64,000 bases of DNA, taken from the NCBI RefSeq assembly GCF_014838715.1, contig NZ_CP061947.1:1054001-1118000 (forward strand). The letters are read 5' to 3'. Every line of letters starts with the position of its first letter. The stretch's first letter is position 1. This document shows positions 55,511-63,751 of this stretch, piece by piece. Both the position numbers and the translations under genes were made by a program. The notes below the pieces were generated by a model, which saw only the letters and a program-made list of their open reading frames with translations, made no database searches and had not been told where the DNA came from. Origin of the DNA: Algoriphagus sp. Y33 (GTDB lineage Bacteria > Bacteroidota > Bacteroidia > Cytophagales > Cyclobacteriaceae).

Positions 55511-56662
55511 ATGAACCAACTTTTATCTTTGATCTCTGCTTTCGGGCTGTGCGTACTTATATTGCCTATTCTTATAATTATTCTCAAAAAGGCAAATATT
55601 GGTGATATACCAGGTGGAAGAAAAATCCACAGTAAGATTACCCCTTCCATGGGAGGGATTGCTATTATTTTCTCAAGTTTGGCATCTTTTGGAATATGGG
55701 GATGGTATATGTCCCCGGGATCTATGAGATTTGTATTTTTATCTATTGTAATTATGTTTTTTATAGGAATACGAGATGATTTCTCTCCTTTAAGCGCAAT
55801 TCACAAGCTTGTGATGCAGCTTGGGGCTTTGCTCTTGATATTTTATTTCGCCAATATTCGTGTTACCAATTTTTATGGATTTCTCGGAGTGCATGAATTA
55901 CCTGAATTCGTCAGCTTCCTATTTACAGTAGTGACTTTGTTTGCTATTACCAATGCATACAACCTTATTGATGGAATTGATGGTCTGGCAGGGACTATTG
56001 CGATGTTACCATTGTTAATCATGGGATTTTGGTTTAATTCGGTTGACTATGTTGGATATTCTATTCTCTGTTTTGGATTACTGGGAGCTATCTTGGCATT
56101 TTTGACTTTCAACTGGCATCCAGCCAAAATTTTTATGGGGGATACGGGTTCATTGCCCGTAGGCTTTGCTCTTGCGGTTTTGATTGTTGCTTTTATGAAT
56201 ATTAATTCGAACCTACCGGCGGAGAATATATTTAAAATCATACCTAATTTTAGTTTCGCAGTAGCTATGGTACTGATTCCTTTATTTGATATGGCCAGAG
56301 TATTTGCTAAAAGAATCTCCAGCGGCAAACATCCGATGAAAGCTGATAAAAACCACCTCCACCATTTATTGGTCCGCTTTGGAATGAAACAGCCTAAAGT
56401 GGTGTTGATTTTGGCAATGGGTCAGGTGTTCGTGCTGCTTACTGTTTTTGTATTGCGGGATTTTTCTGATAATCTAATATTGCCTCTTATTTGCCTTATT
56501 GTTTTGATTACAGGTATTATTTTGGAAATTATCACTCCAAGATTCATTAAAATGAAGATCATGAAAGACCTCCCATGTCTGAAAGGATGGGGAGTCGTTG
56601 AACAGACAAAACCTAAGGTGGAAACCGATGGACTAGAGAAGTGGCCTATAAATATGAATTGA
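55511..56662 (+). CDS. WecA/TagO-type undecaprenyl-phosphate GlcNAc-1-phosphate transferase
   Basis: A 383-residue polytopic membrane enzyme of the MraY/WecA (GT4-PNPT) family that moves a HexNAc-1-phosphate from UDP-sugar to undecaprenyl phosphate, starting the repeat unit. Markers: IPGGRKIHSKITPSMGGIAI at the first cytoplasmic loop, IGIRDDFSPL (Asp pair), ITNAYNLIDGIDGLAG near residue 147, FNWHPAKIFMGDTGSLPVGF, and the His-rich loop KADKNHLHHLL. About eleven hydrophobic segments. UDP-GlcNAc is the likely substrate because of the GT26 enzyme at 47.3 kb. No other initiating transferase is seen in the window. Confidence 0.92.
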   Translation: MNQLLSLISAFGLCVLILPILIIILKKANIGDIPGGRKIHSKITPSMGGIAIIFSSLASFGIWGWYMSPGSMRFVFLSIVIMFFIGIRDDFSPLSAIHKLVMQLGALLLIFYFANIRVTNFYGFLGVHELPEFVSFLFTVVTLFAITNAYNLIDGIDGLAGTIAMLPLLIMGFWFNSVDYVGYSILCFGLLGAILAFLTFNWHPAKIFMGDTGSLPVGFALAVLIVAFMNINSNLPAENIFKIIPNFSFAVAMVLIPLFDMARVFAKRISSGKHPMKADKNHLHHLLVRFGMKQPKVVLILAMGQVFVLLTVFVLRDFSDNLILPLICLIVLITGIILEIITPRFIKMKIMKDLPCLKGWGVVEQTKPKVETDGLEKWPINMN

Positions 56663-56703
56663 GCCAAACTGCATAATCTTGTTTTATAGAATCATACTGT
56701 ATA

Positions 56704-58338
56704 ATGCCAAACACTGAAAAGGTAAAAATTGGGATCTTAACAAAACCTCTTGCCCAGCTCGATCACTGGGAGATTGACCTTTTTGACAAAATAGTGGAAG
56801 AGGGTTTCTTAGAAATTTCCATTCTGATTTTTGATGGAAGACCAGAGGTCACAGAGCCAAATAGAGCCAAGGGACTGAGAAAACTTTGGCCTGGAAATTT
56901 CCTTTGGAGATGGCAACAAACTATAGAGAAGAAACTCTTCAAGCCAGTCAACGTACCTTCTGAAAGAGTCAAGTTATTGTTTGATAATGTGCCCAGGCTT
57001 ACAATGTCTCCAGTGCGTAGAGGGTTTGTGGATTTTTTTGAAGATTCGGAAAGCGAAAAAATCAAATATTTGAATTTGGATATTATCCTTAGGCATGAGT
57101 TCAATATTATAAAGGGAGATATATTAAATGTACCCAAATATGGGATTTGGAGTTTGCATCACGGTGATAATTCTGTGAATAGAGGAGGGCCTGCGGGATT
57201 CTGGGAAGTGGTTGAAGGACATGAGTCTATTGGAGTGACACTGCAGCAGCTCACCCCTGAGTTGGACGGAGGGAGAATTATTGAGAAAGGTTTTTATAAT
57301 ATTAGTTGGTCACATAGTAAAAACCGACAGTTTATCCAATTCTCATCTATTCAGCTGATTTTGAAGAACATTAGGAAATTGAGATTCGATAAATTTTCCA
57401 CCTCCCATTCACTTACCTATAGCCATCCTTTGTACCGTACACCTGGAGCGCCAGCTACATTAGCGTACCTTTTCAAGTTTTACAAAGTGCTCTTTGGGAT
57501 GTTTATTCTCAAGCTTACACCCTCCAGAGGCGAGAACCTGTGGAAATTATACATAGGCAAGGGAGACTTTCTCCATGCTCCGCTTTTTAGAGTGAAGGAA
57601 ATACCACTGCCTGAAGGAGAGTTTTGGGCAGATCCGTTTTTATTTGAAAAAGATGGGGTGAAATACCTGTTTTTCGAGCGATACAGATTTGATTTAGGAA
57701 TAGCTTGTATAAGCGTAGGGATACTGGAGAACGGTAAAGTCTCAAATGTACATGACGTGATTAACGATGGTACACACATGTCTTATCCTAATGTTTTTGA
57801 AGATCAAGGGGAAATTTTCATGATCCCTGAGACTTGCGCCAAAAAGAGACTGGAAGTCTATCGAGCAGTTCGGTTTCCATTTGAATGGGAACTTTACTCT
57901 ACTGCATTTGAGGGGGAAGAGTTAGCAGATGTCAATTTCATGAGAGATGGCGATGGGAAGGCTTGGATTTTCTTCAGCAAAGGGTTTTGGTTTGACCTTA
58001 ATTCTGACCTTTACATTTATCAGGTTGATTCACTCAAGATGGATATAATACATCCACATCTGCAAAATCCGGTAATTATTGACGCACGTATAGCCAGAAA
58101 CGCTGGAAAAATATATAAAAAAGAGGGAAAGTACTTTCGTCCAAGTCAGAGAAATGTATACGGAAAGTATGGCTATGGGGTGAATATCAATGAAATAAAA
58201 GAACTTACTTTGGATGATTATAGAGAAGAGAAAATTGTTTCGGCCTACCCTTCATTTCTTCCAAACCTCTCAGGTTTTCATCATGTGGACAATCACGAGA
58301 AGTTTTTCTTGATAGATGCATCTACCCGTAAAAAATAG
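56704..58338 (+). CDS. Formyltransferase-like domain fused to a GINT1-like beta-propeller domain
   Basis: A 544-residue two-part protein. Residues 1 to about 260 look like a formyltransferase fold: IGILTKPLAQLDHWEIDLFD at the front, GIWSLHHGDNSVNRGGPAGF near 151 at the position of the catalytic His/Asp loop, and ITVQQL-like TLQQLTPELDGGRIIEKG. From about 300 the protein resembles the N-terminal propeller of plant glucosamine inositolphosphorylceramide transferase 1 and bacterial relatives: GEFWADPFLFEKDGVKYLFF, PNVFEDQGEIFMIPET, DARIARNAGKIYKKEGKYF. No signal peptide, so it works in the cytoplasm. It is the last gene of the polysaccharide block, with the terminator 55 bases further on. The reaction is unknown; sugar N-formylation coupled to glycan binding is only a guess. 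Confidence 0.7.
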   Translation: MPNTEKVKIGILTKPLAQLDHWEIDLFDKIVEEGFLEISILIFDGRPEVTEPNRAKGLRKLWPGNFLWRWQQTIEKKLFKPVNVPSERVKLLFDNVPRLTMSPVRRGFVDFFEDSESEKIKYLNLDIILRHEFNIIKGDILNVPKYGIWSLHHGDNSVNRGGPAGFWEVVEGHESIGVTLQQLTPELDGGRIIEKGFYNISWSHSKNRQFIQFSSIQLILKNIRKLRFDKFSTSHSLTYSHPLYRTPGAPATLAYLFKFYKVLFGMFILKLTPSRGENLWKLYIGKGDFLHAPLFRVKEIPLPEGEFWADPFLFEKDGVKYLFFERYRFDLGIACISVGILENGKVSNVHDVINDGTHMSYPNVFEDQGEIFMIPETCAKKRLEVYRAVRFPFEWELYSTAFEGEELADVNFMRDGDGKAWIFFSKGFWFDLNSDLYIYQVDSLKMDIIHPHLQNPVIIDARIARNAGKIYKKEGKYFRPSQRNVYGKYGYGVNINEIKELTLDDYREEKIVSAYPSFLPNLSGFHHVDNHEKFFLIDASTRKK

Positions 58339-58393
58339 AACACAGAACCCATACTTTTTGGCAGTAAATTAAGAGTCGGAAATCCCCCAAAAT

Positions 58394-58424
58394 AAAAAGA
58401 CCCAGAGAAGCTCTGGGTCTTTTT
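58394..58424 (+). terminator. Intrinsic terminator closing the polysaccharide block
   Basis: A 14-bp perfect stem (58394-58407 AAAAAGACCCAGAG with 58411-58424 CTCTGGGTCTTTTT) with a 3-base loop. The GC-rich core plus T run works on the plus strand; the A run on the left makes it potentially bidirectional. It lies 55 bases after the last gene of the block. Confidence 0.9.
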
Positions 58425-58484
58425 GTTCGGCTATTGCCCTAATTAAAACTTAACATGGATCAAAGTTGGGCCATATATGGCACA

Positions 58485-58514
58485 ATAAAAATACCCTATA
58501 TAGGGTATTTTTAT
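58485..58514. repeat. 30-bp perfect palindrome, copy 1
   Basis: Symmetric about 58499/58500 with core ATACCCTATATAGGGTAT, flanked by A and T runs. It is nearly the same as the palindrome at 63722-63751 (core ATACCCTGTACAGGGTAT). The form, a stem followed by T on both strands, could be a bidirectional terminator or a protein-binding site. Confidence 0.75.
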
Positions 58515-58715
58515 AGGGTTTTGAGGCTTTTCCAGCCAGTTTTGCTGTGTTTTTTTACCGTTTCTGAAATCATTGGATCACTTATTGATAAAGGAATACA
58601 ACGCTTATCCCGCGGTGTGGAAAGGTGTGTTGGAGAAGTAGCACTCTCCAGAATCCTGAGCCGCCCGGAAGATATTTGAAAATATTAACAAAAGCATTTT
58701 TGTTTTGGAATGGCA

Positions 58716-58749
58716 TTTGTCACTTAATCGTATGATTTTATTTACTTTG
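58716..58749 (+). promoter_or_regulatory. Candidate promoter for the secreted-protein block
   Basis: TTTG at 58716-58719 and TTACTTTG at 58742-58749 (one mismatch to TAnnTTTG) are spaced 22 bases apart and followed by CACCC. Transcription would begin near 58757, leaving a leader of about 70 bases before the lipoprotein start. No other box is evident in this gap. Confidence 0.45.
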
Positions 58750-58825
58750 CACCCAAATCAAGAAGTAGGGGAATTCCCTGTTTTAAAATTTAAAAAAACC
58801 TCATCATCTTAATCAAATCCCTCAA

Positions 58826-59296
58826 ATGAAGCACAAATTGTTCTCAATTTCGGTTAATCGCTCACTTATGATTGCCTTGGTGGCTATGCTGGCCATGGGT
58901 GCGTGTAAGAGTAAAAAGAAAGCAGCGCAACCGGCACCTCCTGCACCTGTGGAGCAAGTTCAAGAAGAAGTGGCACCACCGGCTGCACCTGTATCGTCAG
59001 CTGAAGAAATCGCTGCCGAGAAGTTGGAAAATTATTTCAACAGTGTAGCTGCTGCGGGCAATGCATCCATTGCAAATCAGACTATCCAAGAAGCTCTTGG
59101 TATGTTCTCTAATCAAGAAACCCCTGTTTTGATTGTTATTCATGAGGAAAATGGTATTAAGGATTATGATGAGCCTACTACCATAAAGAAATACTTGGAA
59201 TACCTGAAAGACACAAAGAAGAACCTTAATTACATCAGCGACATCCGAATGGATGCCAACGGAAAGGTTTCTGAATTGGAGCTTAGAAGAAAATAA
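58826..59296 (+). CDS. Small lipoprotein with NTF2-like domain
   Basis: A 156-residue predicted lipoprotein. The signal sequence ends in AMLAMGAC, with C27 as lipid attachment site, followed by KSKKK and a Pro/Ala/Glu-rich linker (residues about 33-60) that could span from the membrane. The C-terminal domain (about 62-156) has the pattern of a small alpha+beta fold: KLENYFNSVAAAGNASIANQ, ALGMFSNQETPVLIVIHEE, TTIKKYLEYLKDTKKNL and MDANGKVSELELRRK. The arrangement recalls NTF2/SnoaL-like domains and is echoed in the next gene and in the LRR protein. First gene of a four-gene tandem; 27 bases separate it from the next. Function unknown. Confidence 0.8.
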   Translation: MKHKLFSISVNRSLMIALVAMLAMGACKSKKKAAQPAPPAPVEQVQEEVAPPAAPVSSAEEIAAEKLENYFNSVAAAGNASIANQTIQEALGMFSNQETPVLIVIHEENGIKDYDEPTTIKKYLEYLKDTKKNLNYISDIRMDANGKVSELELRRK

Positions 59297-59323
59297 TCGC
59301 CCACCCGAAAAATTAATTTACAC

Positions 59324-59902
59324 ATGAAAAATAAAATGATCCTTTTCTTGGGCTTATTCCTTGCTACTTCGGTAAGTGTATTGGCTCAGTCAGAAACAAT
59401 TAGCCCTGCAAGAAAGCAAGCAATTGATTCCCTAGCACTCGAAAAAGTTAAAGATTTAAGTAAGTATATCAGTATCATTGGAAGTAAGGAGACGCAATTC
59501 TCTGAGGCAAACCGAGTGATGGACCGTGCTGAAGAACTTTTCTCCCCGGGAGCTGAGATGGGGGTGTCCAGTATCAATACCAACGAAATCGCTTATTACA
59601 AAGTGAGACGTTATTTTGAGCGTTTGATGGCTTTGAACTACGATAGAGTAAATATCACATGGTATGATATCCAGTATATCTCAGACTTAGAGAGACAGCC
59701 TGACGGTAGATATGTGGGTGTAGTTACTGTGTTTCAGCGTTTCGAAGGAACTTCTATTGAAACAGGGATGAATTATAAAGACACTACCAAAAAAGACATC
59801 ACTATCTACGTTGAGAAAAAGCAAACCCAGATTGCCGGTAGAACTATCGAATTTTGGGACGTCATGCTAGGTGACGTGAGAGTGACAGAAACCTCCGCAT
59901 GA
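59324..59902 (+). CDS. Secreted protein with NTF2-like domain, function unknown
   Basis: A 192-residue protein with signal peptide MILFLGLFLATSVSVLAQ. The mature part starts SETISPARKQAIDSLALEKV and continues YISIIGSKETQFSEANRVMD, EELFSPGAEMGVSSI, VRRYFERLMALNYDRVNITW and GRYVGVVTVFQRFEGTS. The series helix, IxxIGSxET, LF, V, Yaromatic-x-L-x-xL parallels the N-terminal domain of the LRR protein two genes on. There is no lipobox, so it is periplasmic or exported. Its stop overlaps the next start (ATGA). Not recognised as any named family. Confidence 0.78.
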   Translation: MKNKMILFLGLFLATSVSVLAQSETISPARKQAIDSLALEKVKDLSKYISIIGSKETQFSEANRVMDRAEELFSPGAEMGVSSINTNEIAYYKVRRYFERLMALNYDRVNITWYDIQYISDLERQPDGRYVGVVTVFQRFEGTSIETGMNYKDTTKKDITIYVEKKQTQIAGRTIEFWDVMLGDVRVTETSA

Positions 59903-60741
59903 GAATAGTAACCTTTATTTTTGCGATCTTGATCGCAAGCATCTCAATTGTCTCGGGGCAGGGCATAGGCAGCCCCGGGACAATCAAAGATGATGGCAAA
60001 TTTGCTGCCTCTACCAAACAACTAAACCAATTCTTCAGAAGATTCAATGGTGAAGAATCGCCTACGGATGGCAATGTACGCTATTATCCGGGTGACTCAT
60101 CCTACCACAGCACCTCACTGAGAAAGGGATTTCTTCAAATACTTTTTGACAATCAAACTTCTTCAGTAGGCCAGGATTTAAAATCACAGTTCATGAATAC
60201 TGTGCTTTCGCCGAATTACCCTCAATACCTGAATTTCCATAAGGAAGGATGGTATGCTGAGGTACAGGCAGTTTTTACCTTTAAGGGAAAACGGGAATCC
60301 GCTACACTTGTATTGAAATTACAACCCGAGGGACTCGGGTACGAATGGGTCATTGATGATGTGTCATTCCCCCCATTCAAGAATATATTTAATAAACCTG
60401 TGGGTGACAGGAAGGATTTCTTACACCCGCTGAGTCATGAGCTGGGTTTTATGAATCTTCGAAGAGCATTTCAGGACTCTGATTCACCTGAAGCTTATAC
60501 AGAATCCAGTTTCAAACCGGATTACCTGACCTTGTTTTTGTATGAAATGAAGCAAAACAACATCCGATATGAGACAGTGACCGATGTTAAATTTCATTTC
60601 TTCCAAATAGATGGCTGGTATTTTGAAGTACATCAATTCAACCGCCCAGGTTTCAATACAGGTTGGCTGATTTCTAACCTTGTCAAACTTAACCCCGGAG
60701 ACAGGGAAACTATTCAGAAATACATTTATGATCAGGACTAA
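59899..60741 (+). CDS. Secreted protein of unknown function
   Basis: A 280-residue protein with signal peptide VTFIFAILIASISIVSGQ. The mature part has two alpha+beta halves: KQLNQFFRRFNGEESPTDGN with WYAEVQAVFTFKGKRESATL and WVIDDVSFPPF; then HELGFMNLRRAFQDSDSPEA, DYLTLFLYEMKQNNIRYETV, VTDVKFHFFQIDGWYFEVHQ. Each half ends in a strand pair with GWY, which suggests an internal duplication. Overlaps both neighbours, by 4 and 14 bases, so the four genes are one operon. No known function recognised. Confidence 0.76.
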   Translation: MRIVTFIFAILIASISIVSGQGIGSPGTIKDDGKFAASTKQLNQFFRRFNGEESPTDGNVRYYPGDSSYHSTSLRKGFLQILFDNQTSSVGQDLKSQFMNTVLSPNYPQYLNFHKEGWYAEVQAVFTFKGKRESATLVLKLQPEGLGYEWVIDDVSFPPFKNIFNKPVGDRKDFLHPLSHELGFMNLRRAFQDSDSPEAYTESSFKPDYLTLFLYEMKQNNIRYETVTDVKFHFFQIDGWYFEVHQFNRPGFNTGWLISNLVKLNPGDRETIQKYIYDQD

Positions 60742-63178
60742 GGCCATATATCTAAGTTTAATTCTTTTCTGTGTGGGCATCCCAGCGATAGCTCAGACTA
60801 TAAAAGGTTATACTAAAGCTGAAATAGATGACTATTCGGCTAAAGTGGAGGATCAAATCCGTTTTTTGGAATACATCCTTAACACTATAGGATCTGCAGA
60901 GACTCAGCCTCGAGATAAGGATGTAGTGATCCGTGAAAGTTATTTGAAAATCTTCAGGGATGGGGAAGTTCAGGTGGAAGATGATCTCTTGCTCGACAGG
61001 AAGGTTGTGACTAATAAGAATGTCACTGCCTATTTGAAGGATATTGAATTTTTTTACAAAGATGTCAACTTCAAATTCAAAATACGGGATGTAAAACCCA
61101 ATCAGAAAGATAACGGAGATGTATATTTTACAGCCTCCCTTGATAGGACGATCACTGCCACAGGTATTAACAATGAAAAAGTAACCAATACCAAACCGCG
61201 TTTTGTTGAGGTTAACTTGGATAGTAAAACCCAAGAACTGAAAATCGCCAGTGTATATACGACTAAAGTAAGTCGTGATGAAGAGCTGGCTGAATGGTGG
61301 GAAGTACTGGATCCTCACTGGCAGGCTTATTTCAAAGAACGCTTTGCTGTAGGTGAATACGACTCGATCAATGTGGACTTGTTGTATCAGTTCGTTGAAG
61401 TGGATTCATTGGATATTTCGGGTACAGATTCTCTTTTGAATCTGAGCCCTATGGAAGCCATGAGGAATCTTAAATATGTGAATCTTAGCAATACACAGAT
61501 CACTGAACTAGGCCCTATTTCCAACGTTACTTTCTTAGAGTATCTTGATGTGTCTAATACACCTACTTCTGATATACAGTTTATCAAGTATTCAGACCGT
61601 CTTAAACACTTGGATATCTCTAAGACTCAGATTACTGATATCAGTGAACTGGTCAATCTCAAATCGATCCGATCACTTCGCATGGAGGAGACTCCAGTTT
61701 TGAGCTTTGCCGTGTTGAATGAGTTTGACAGCCTGAAAAGCCTCTATATAGCCCAAAGTGGATTTAACAACACCGAGAATATCAAGAACCTTTCAAATTT
61801 GGAAAATCTTGACCTTAGTAAAAATTATCTGATCAATTTCAGCCAATTGTCGGATTTGGCATCTCTGAAAAATTTGAATTTGTCACAGACGAATATCCAA
61901 GATCTTTCCCCTTTGGCAGGTCTTGAAAATCTTGAAGTCGTGGACATCACAGGTACTCAGATTTCTGATATCTCAGCTCTGAATGGTAAAACCGAATTGA
62001 ACAAGGTTTTGGCTGATGAAACAAAGCTTTCTGTCCCGGCTTCGGATAATTTTATCCGAAAAAATCCGAAGGTTTTATTGATTCATCATGTAAAAGACCT
62101 TGAAAGCTGGTGGGCTGGGTTATCGGACGCTTGGAAGGCTACTTTGAAAAAGGCCAATCCGGGAATCACTAACGACCATCCCAGTGTAGAAACATTGACA
62201 AGTACTATAGGACTGGAAGAACTTGATTTGAGTGGAGCGGGAGTGGAAAGTCTAAATCCGATTACCAGATTTGTGAAACTTACTAAAGTTGATTTTTCTG
62301 ATAATCCTGTGACTGAGGTAATTTCCCTGAGCGAAGTTAAGACACTGGTAGAAATTATAGGTAAAGATACCGAGGTTAAGGATATTTCCCCTCTCAAATC
62401 AAACGATGAATTGGTAAGAATAGATCTGGAAGGAAGCCCGGTATCAAGTATTCTAAGTGTCTCGGATCTTTCCAAATTGGAATATCTAAACGTTAACGGT
62501 TCTGAAATATTTGCCGAAGAAGTACCGGAGTTGGTAATCAATAAACCTAGCTTAACGATTATATACCGTACGGAGGAGCTGAAATCATGGTGGGAATCAT
62601 TGGATGATGCCTGGAAAGAGATTCTCAGTGAGCAGTTTTCATTTTCTGAGGAACCTAACACCGAGGAGCTTCATTCAATGACCGAAAAGTCATCATTGAC
62701 CTTCGAACGTGTCCCTGTAGGAGATATTCAAGCCCTAGTTGCTTTTGTGAATTTACGTTCTCTGGTCATCTTCGATGCACCGATCGGTAATATCACTCCA
62801 ATCAAAGAACTTAAGCTATTGGAGAAACTCAGAATTTCCCAGGTGCCTGTAATTGACTTCTCACCTCTGATAAGCCTGTCCAAATTAAAGGAACTGGACA
62901 TCAGTAATTCAGGAATCGAGGGTTTGGATCCTTTGTCAGGACTTTTGAATCTGGAGATTCTGAATATTTCCGGCACCAACTTGAAGACCCTGAAAGGCCT
63001 TGAGGGTAATATAAACTTAAAGGAACTCGATGTAGCGAGTACAAACCTTCGTTCTCTCAAACCTATAGAAGGATTGCCGAATCTCAGAAAACTCTCTTGC
63101 TTTAATACCCGACTAAATAGCAGAGCTGTAGATCGCTTTAAATCTTCAAACCCTGATTGTGAAGTAAGGTATTACTAA
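60728..63178 (+). CDS. Secreted leucine-rich-repeat protein with three Trp-headed modules
   Basis: About 816 residues. ATG 60728 is chosen because it starts the signal peptide MIRTKAIYLSLILFCVGIPA; the ATG at 60680 only adds a stub inside the upstream gene. Residues about 25-165 form a domain like that of the 59.3-kb protein (FLEYILNTIGSAETQPRDKD, LKIFRDGEVQVEDDLL, VTAYLKDIEFFYKDVNFKF). Then come three modules, each headed by a Trp-rich helix: LAEWWEVLDPHWQAYF (about 185), LESWWAGLSDAWKATL (about 457), LKSWWESLDDAWKEIL (about 617). Each head is followed by internalin-like LRRs such as LKHLDISKTQITDISELVNL and closed by a segment of the type NPKVLLI, KPSLTIIYR or NPDCEVRYY. It is probably a periplasmic or surface interaction protein. 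Confidence 0.83.
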   Translation: MIRTKAIYLSLILFCVGIPAIAQTIKGYTKAEIDDYSAKVEDQIRFLEYILNTIGSAETQPRDKDVVIRESYLKIFRDGEVQVEDDLLLDRKVVTNKNVTAYLKDIEFFYKDVNFKFKIRDVKPNQKDNGDVYFTASLDRTITATGINNEKVTNTKPRFVEVNLDSKTQELKIASVYTTKVSRDEELAEWWEVLDPHWQAYFKERFAVGEYDSINVDLLYQFVEVDSLDISGTDSLLNLSPMEAMRNLKYVNLSNTQITELGPISNVTFLEYLDVSNTPTSDIQFIKYSDRLKHLDISKTQITDISELVNLKSIRSLRMEETPVLSFAVLNEFDSLKSLYIAQSGFNNTENIKNLSNLENLDLSKNYLINFSQLSDLASLKNLNLSQTNIQDLSPLAGLENLEVVDITGTQISDISALNGKTELNKVLADETKLSVPASDNFIRKNPKVLLIHHVKDLESWWAGLSDAWKATLKKANPGITNDHPSVETLTSTIGLEELDLSGAGVESLNPITRFVKLTKVDFSDNPVTEVISLSEVKTLVEIIGKDTEVKDISPLKSNDELVRIDLEGSPVSSILSVSDLSKLEYLNVNGSEIFAEEVPELVINKPSLTIIYRTEELKSWWESLDDAWKEILSEQFSFSEEPNTEELHSMTEKSSLTFERVPVGDIQALVAFVNLRSLVIFDAPIGNITPIKELKLLEKLRISQVPVIDFSPLISLSKLKELDISNSGIEGLDPLSGLLNLEILNISGTNLKTLKGLEGNINLKELDVASTNLRSLKPIEGLPNLRKLSCFNTRLNSRAVDRFKSSNPDCEVRYY

Positions 63179-63354
63179 GGGATGGTCAAGAATAAAGGAT
63201 TTAAGGGGGCGCTATCATGATTTGAATAGACCGATTGCCCTACTTCCACTATTCTGAATTTGTAAGTCCATAATCATAGATTTATGAGTGTGCATATTTG
63301 ATCCAAGTCTCCTGGCTTGGATCCTTTTCACTTCAATTTCTTGGCTGTTGATAT

Positions 63355-63383
63355 TCGAGGTTTCTTGAACCTCGATTTTTTTT
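63355..63383 (+). terminator. Intrinsic terminator after the LRR gene
   Basis: An 8-bp stem TCGAGGTT (63355-63362) with AACCTCGA (63368-63375), a 5-base loop and a run of eight T at 63376-63383. It lies about 180 bases after the LRR stop codon and would end the four-gene transcript. Confidence 0.78.
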
Positions 63384-63721
63384 CCCTACTTCTGCAACCC
63401 CCTCAAAAGAATTTTTTTATTTTCCTAATTTGGGTGTTGCATTCCAGGAGTAGTACCAACTAGTCGGTTCTCTCAACTGTCTTATGGTAATGCAGAATAA
63501 GTTGTCTTTAGGGATAGGGGATGGCAAATTGACTGCTTACAATTGGTATAAATCAAAGTAAAGATTAGTTTCAATGATCTTGAATTTGACAGGTGGGAAG
63601 AAGGAATAAAAGGGATTAAAAAATTTGATAAAAAATCCCTTTAGTAATTTTCTTATTAAAAAATCCATGTTGGAAAAGTTGCTTAATCACCCTGACATAA
63701 AGGTAGGGAGTCTCATATCGA

Positions 63722-63751
63722 AAAAAAATACCCTGTACAGGGTATTTTTTT
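63722..63751. repeat. 30-bp perfect palindrome, copy 2
   Basis: Symmetric about 63736/63737 with core ATACCCTGTACAGGGTAT between an A run and a T run. It differs from copy 1 (58485-58514) by one mirrored base pair in the core. It precedes the gene at the right edge. Confidence 0.75.

Larger units (their letters stand above)
58339..58825. other. 487-base gap between polysaccharide block and secreted-protein block
   Basis: Holds the intrinsic terminator at 58394-58424, a 30-bp palindrome at 58485-58514 and a promoter candidate at 58716-58749. A 74-codon open frame at 58455-58679 runs through the palindrome and shows no recognisable protein features, so I do not call it a gene. Confidence 0.6.

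Noticed and set aside
58455..58679. 74-codon open frame after the terminator
   Set aside because: Runs through the 30-bp palindrome, begins with no convincing ribosome-binding context and has no recognisable domain or clear secretion signal; probably chance.
60758..61318. 186-codon minus-strand open frame
   Set aside because: Lies wholly opposite the well-supported LRR gene and has an irregular composition; a shadow of the coding strand.
62086..62661. 191-codon minus-strand open frame, Ser-rich
   Set aside because: Antisense to LRR codons; the Ser/Leu bias is what one expects from reverse-reading Leu/Asp/Ser-rich repeats.
63609..63642. AAAGGGATT / AATCCCTTT inverted repeat considered as terminator
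   Set aside because: Sixteen-base loop and no T run after the stem; kept only as part of the gap description.
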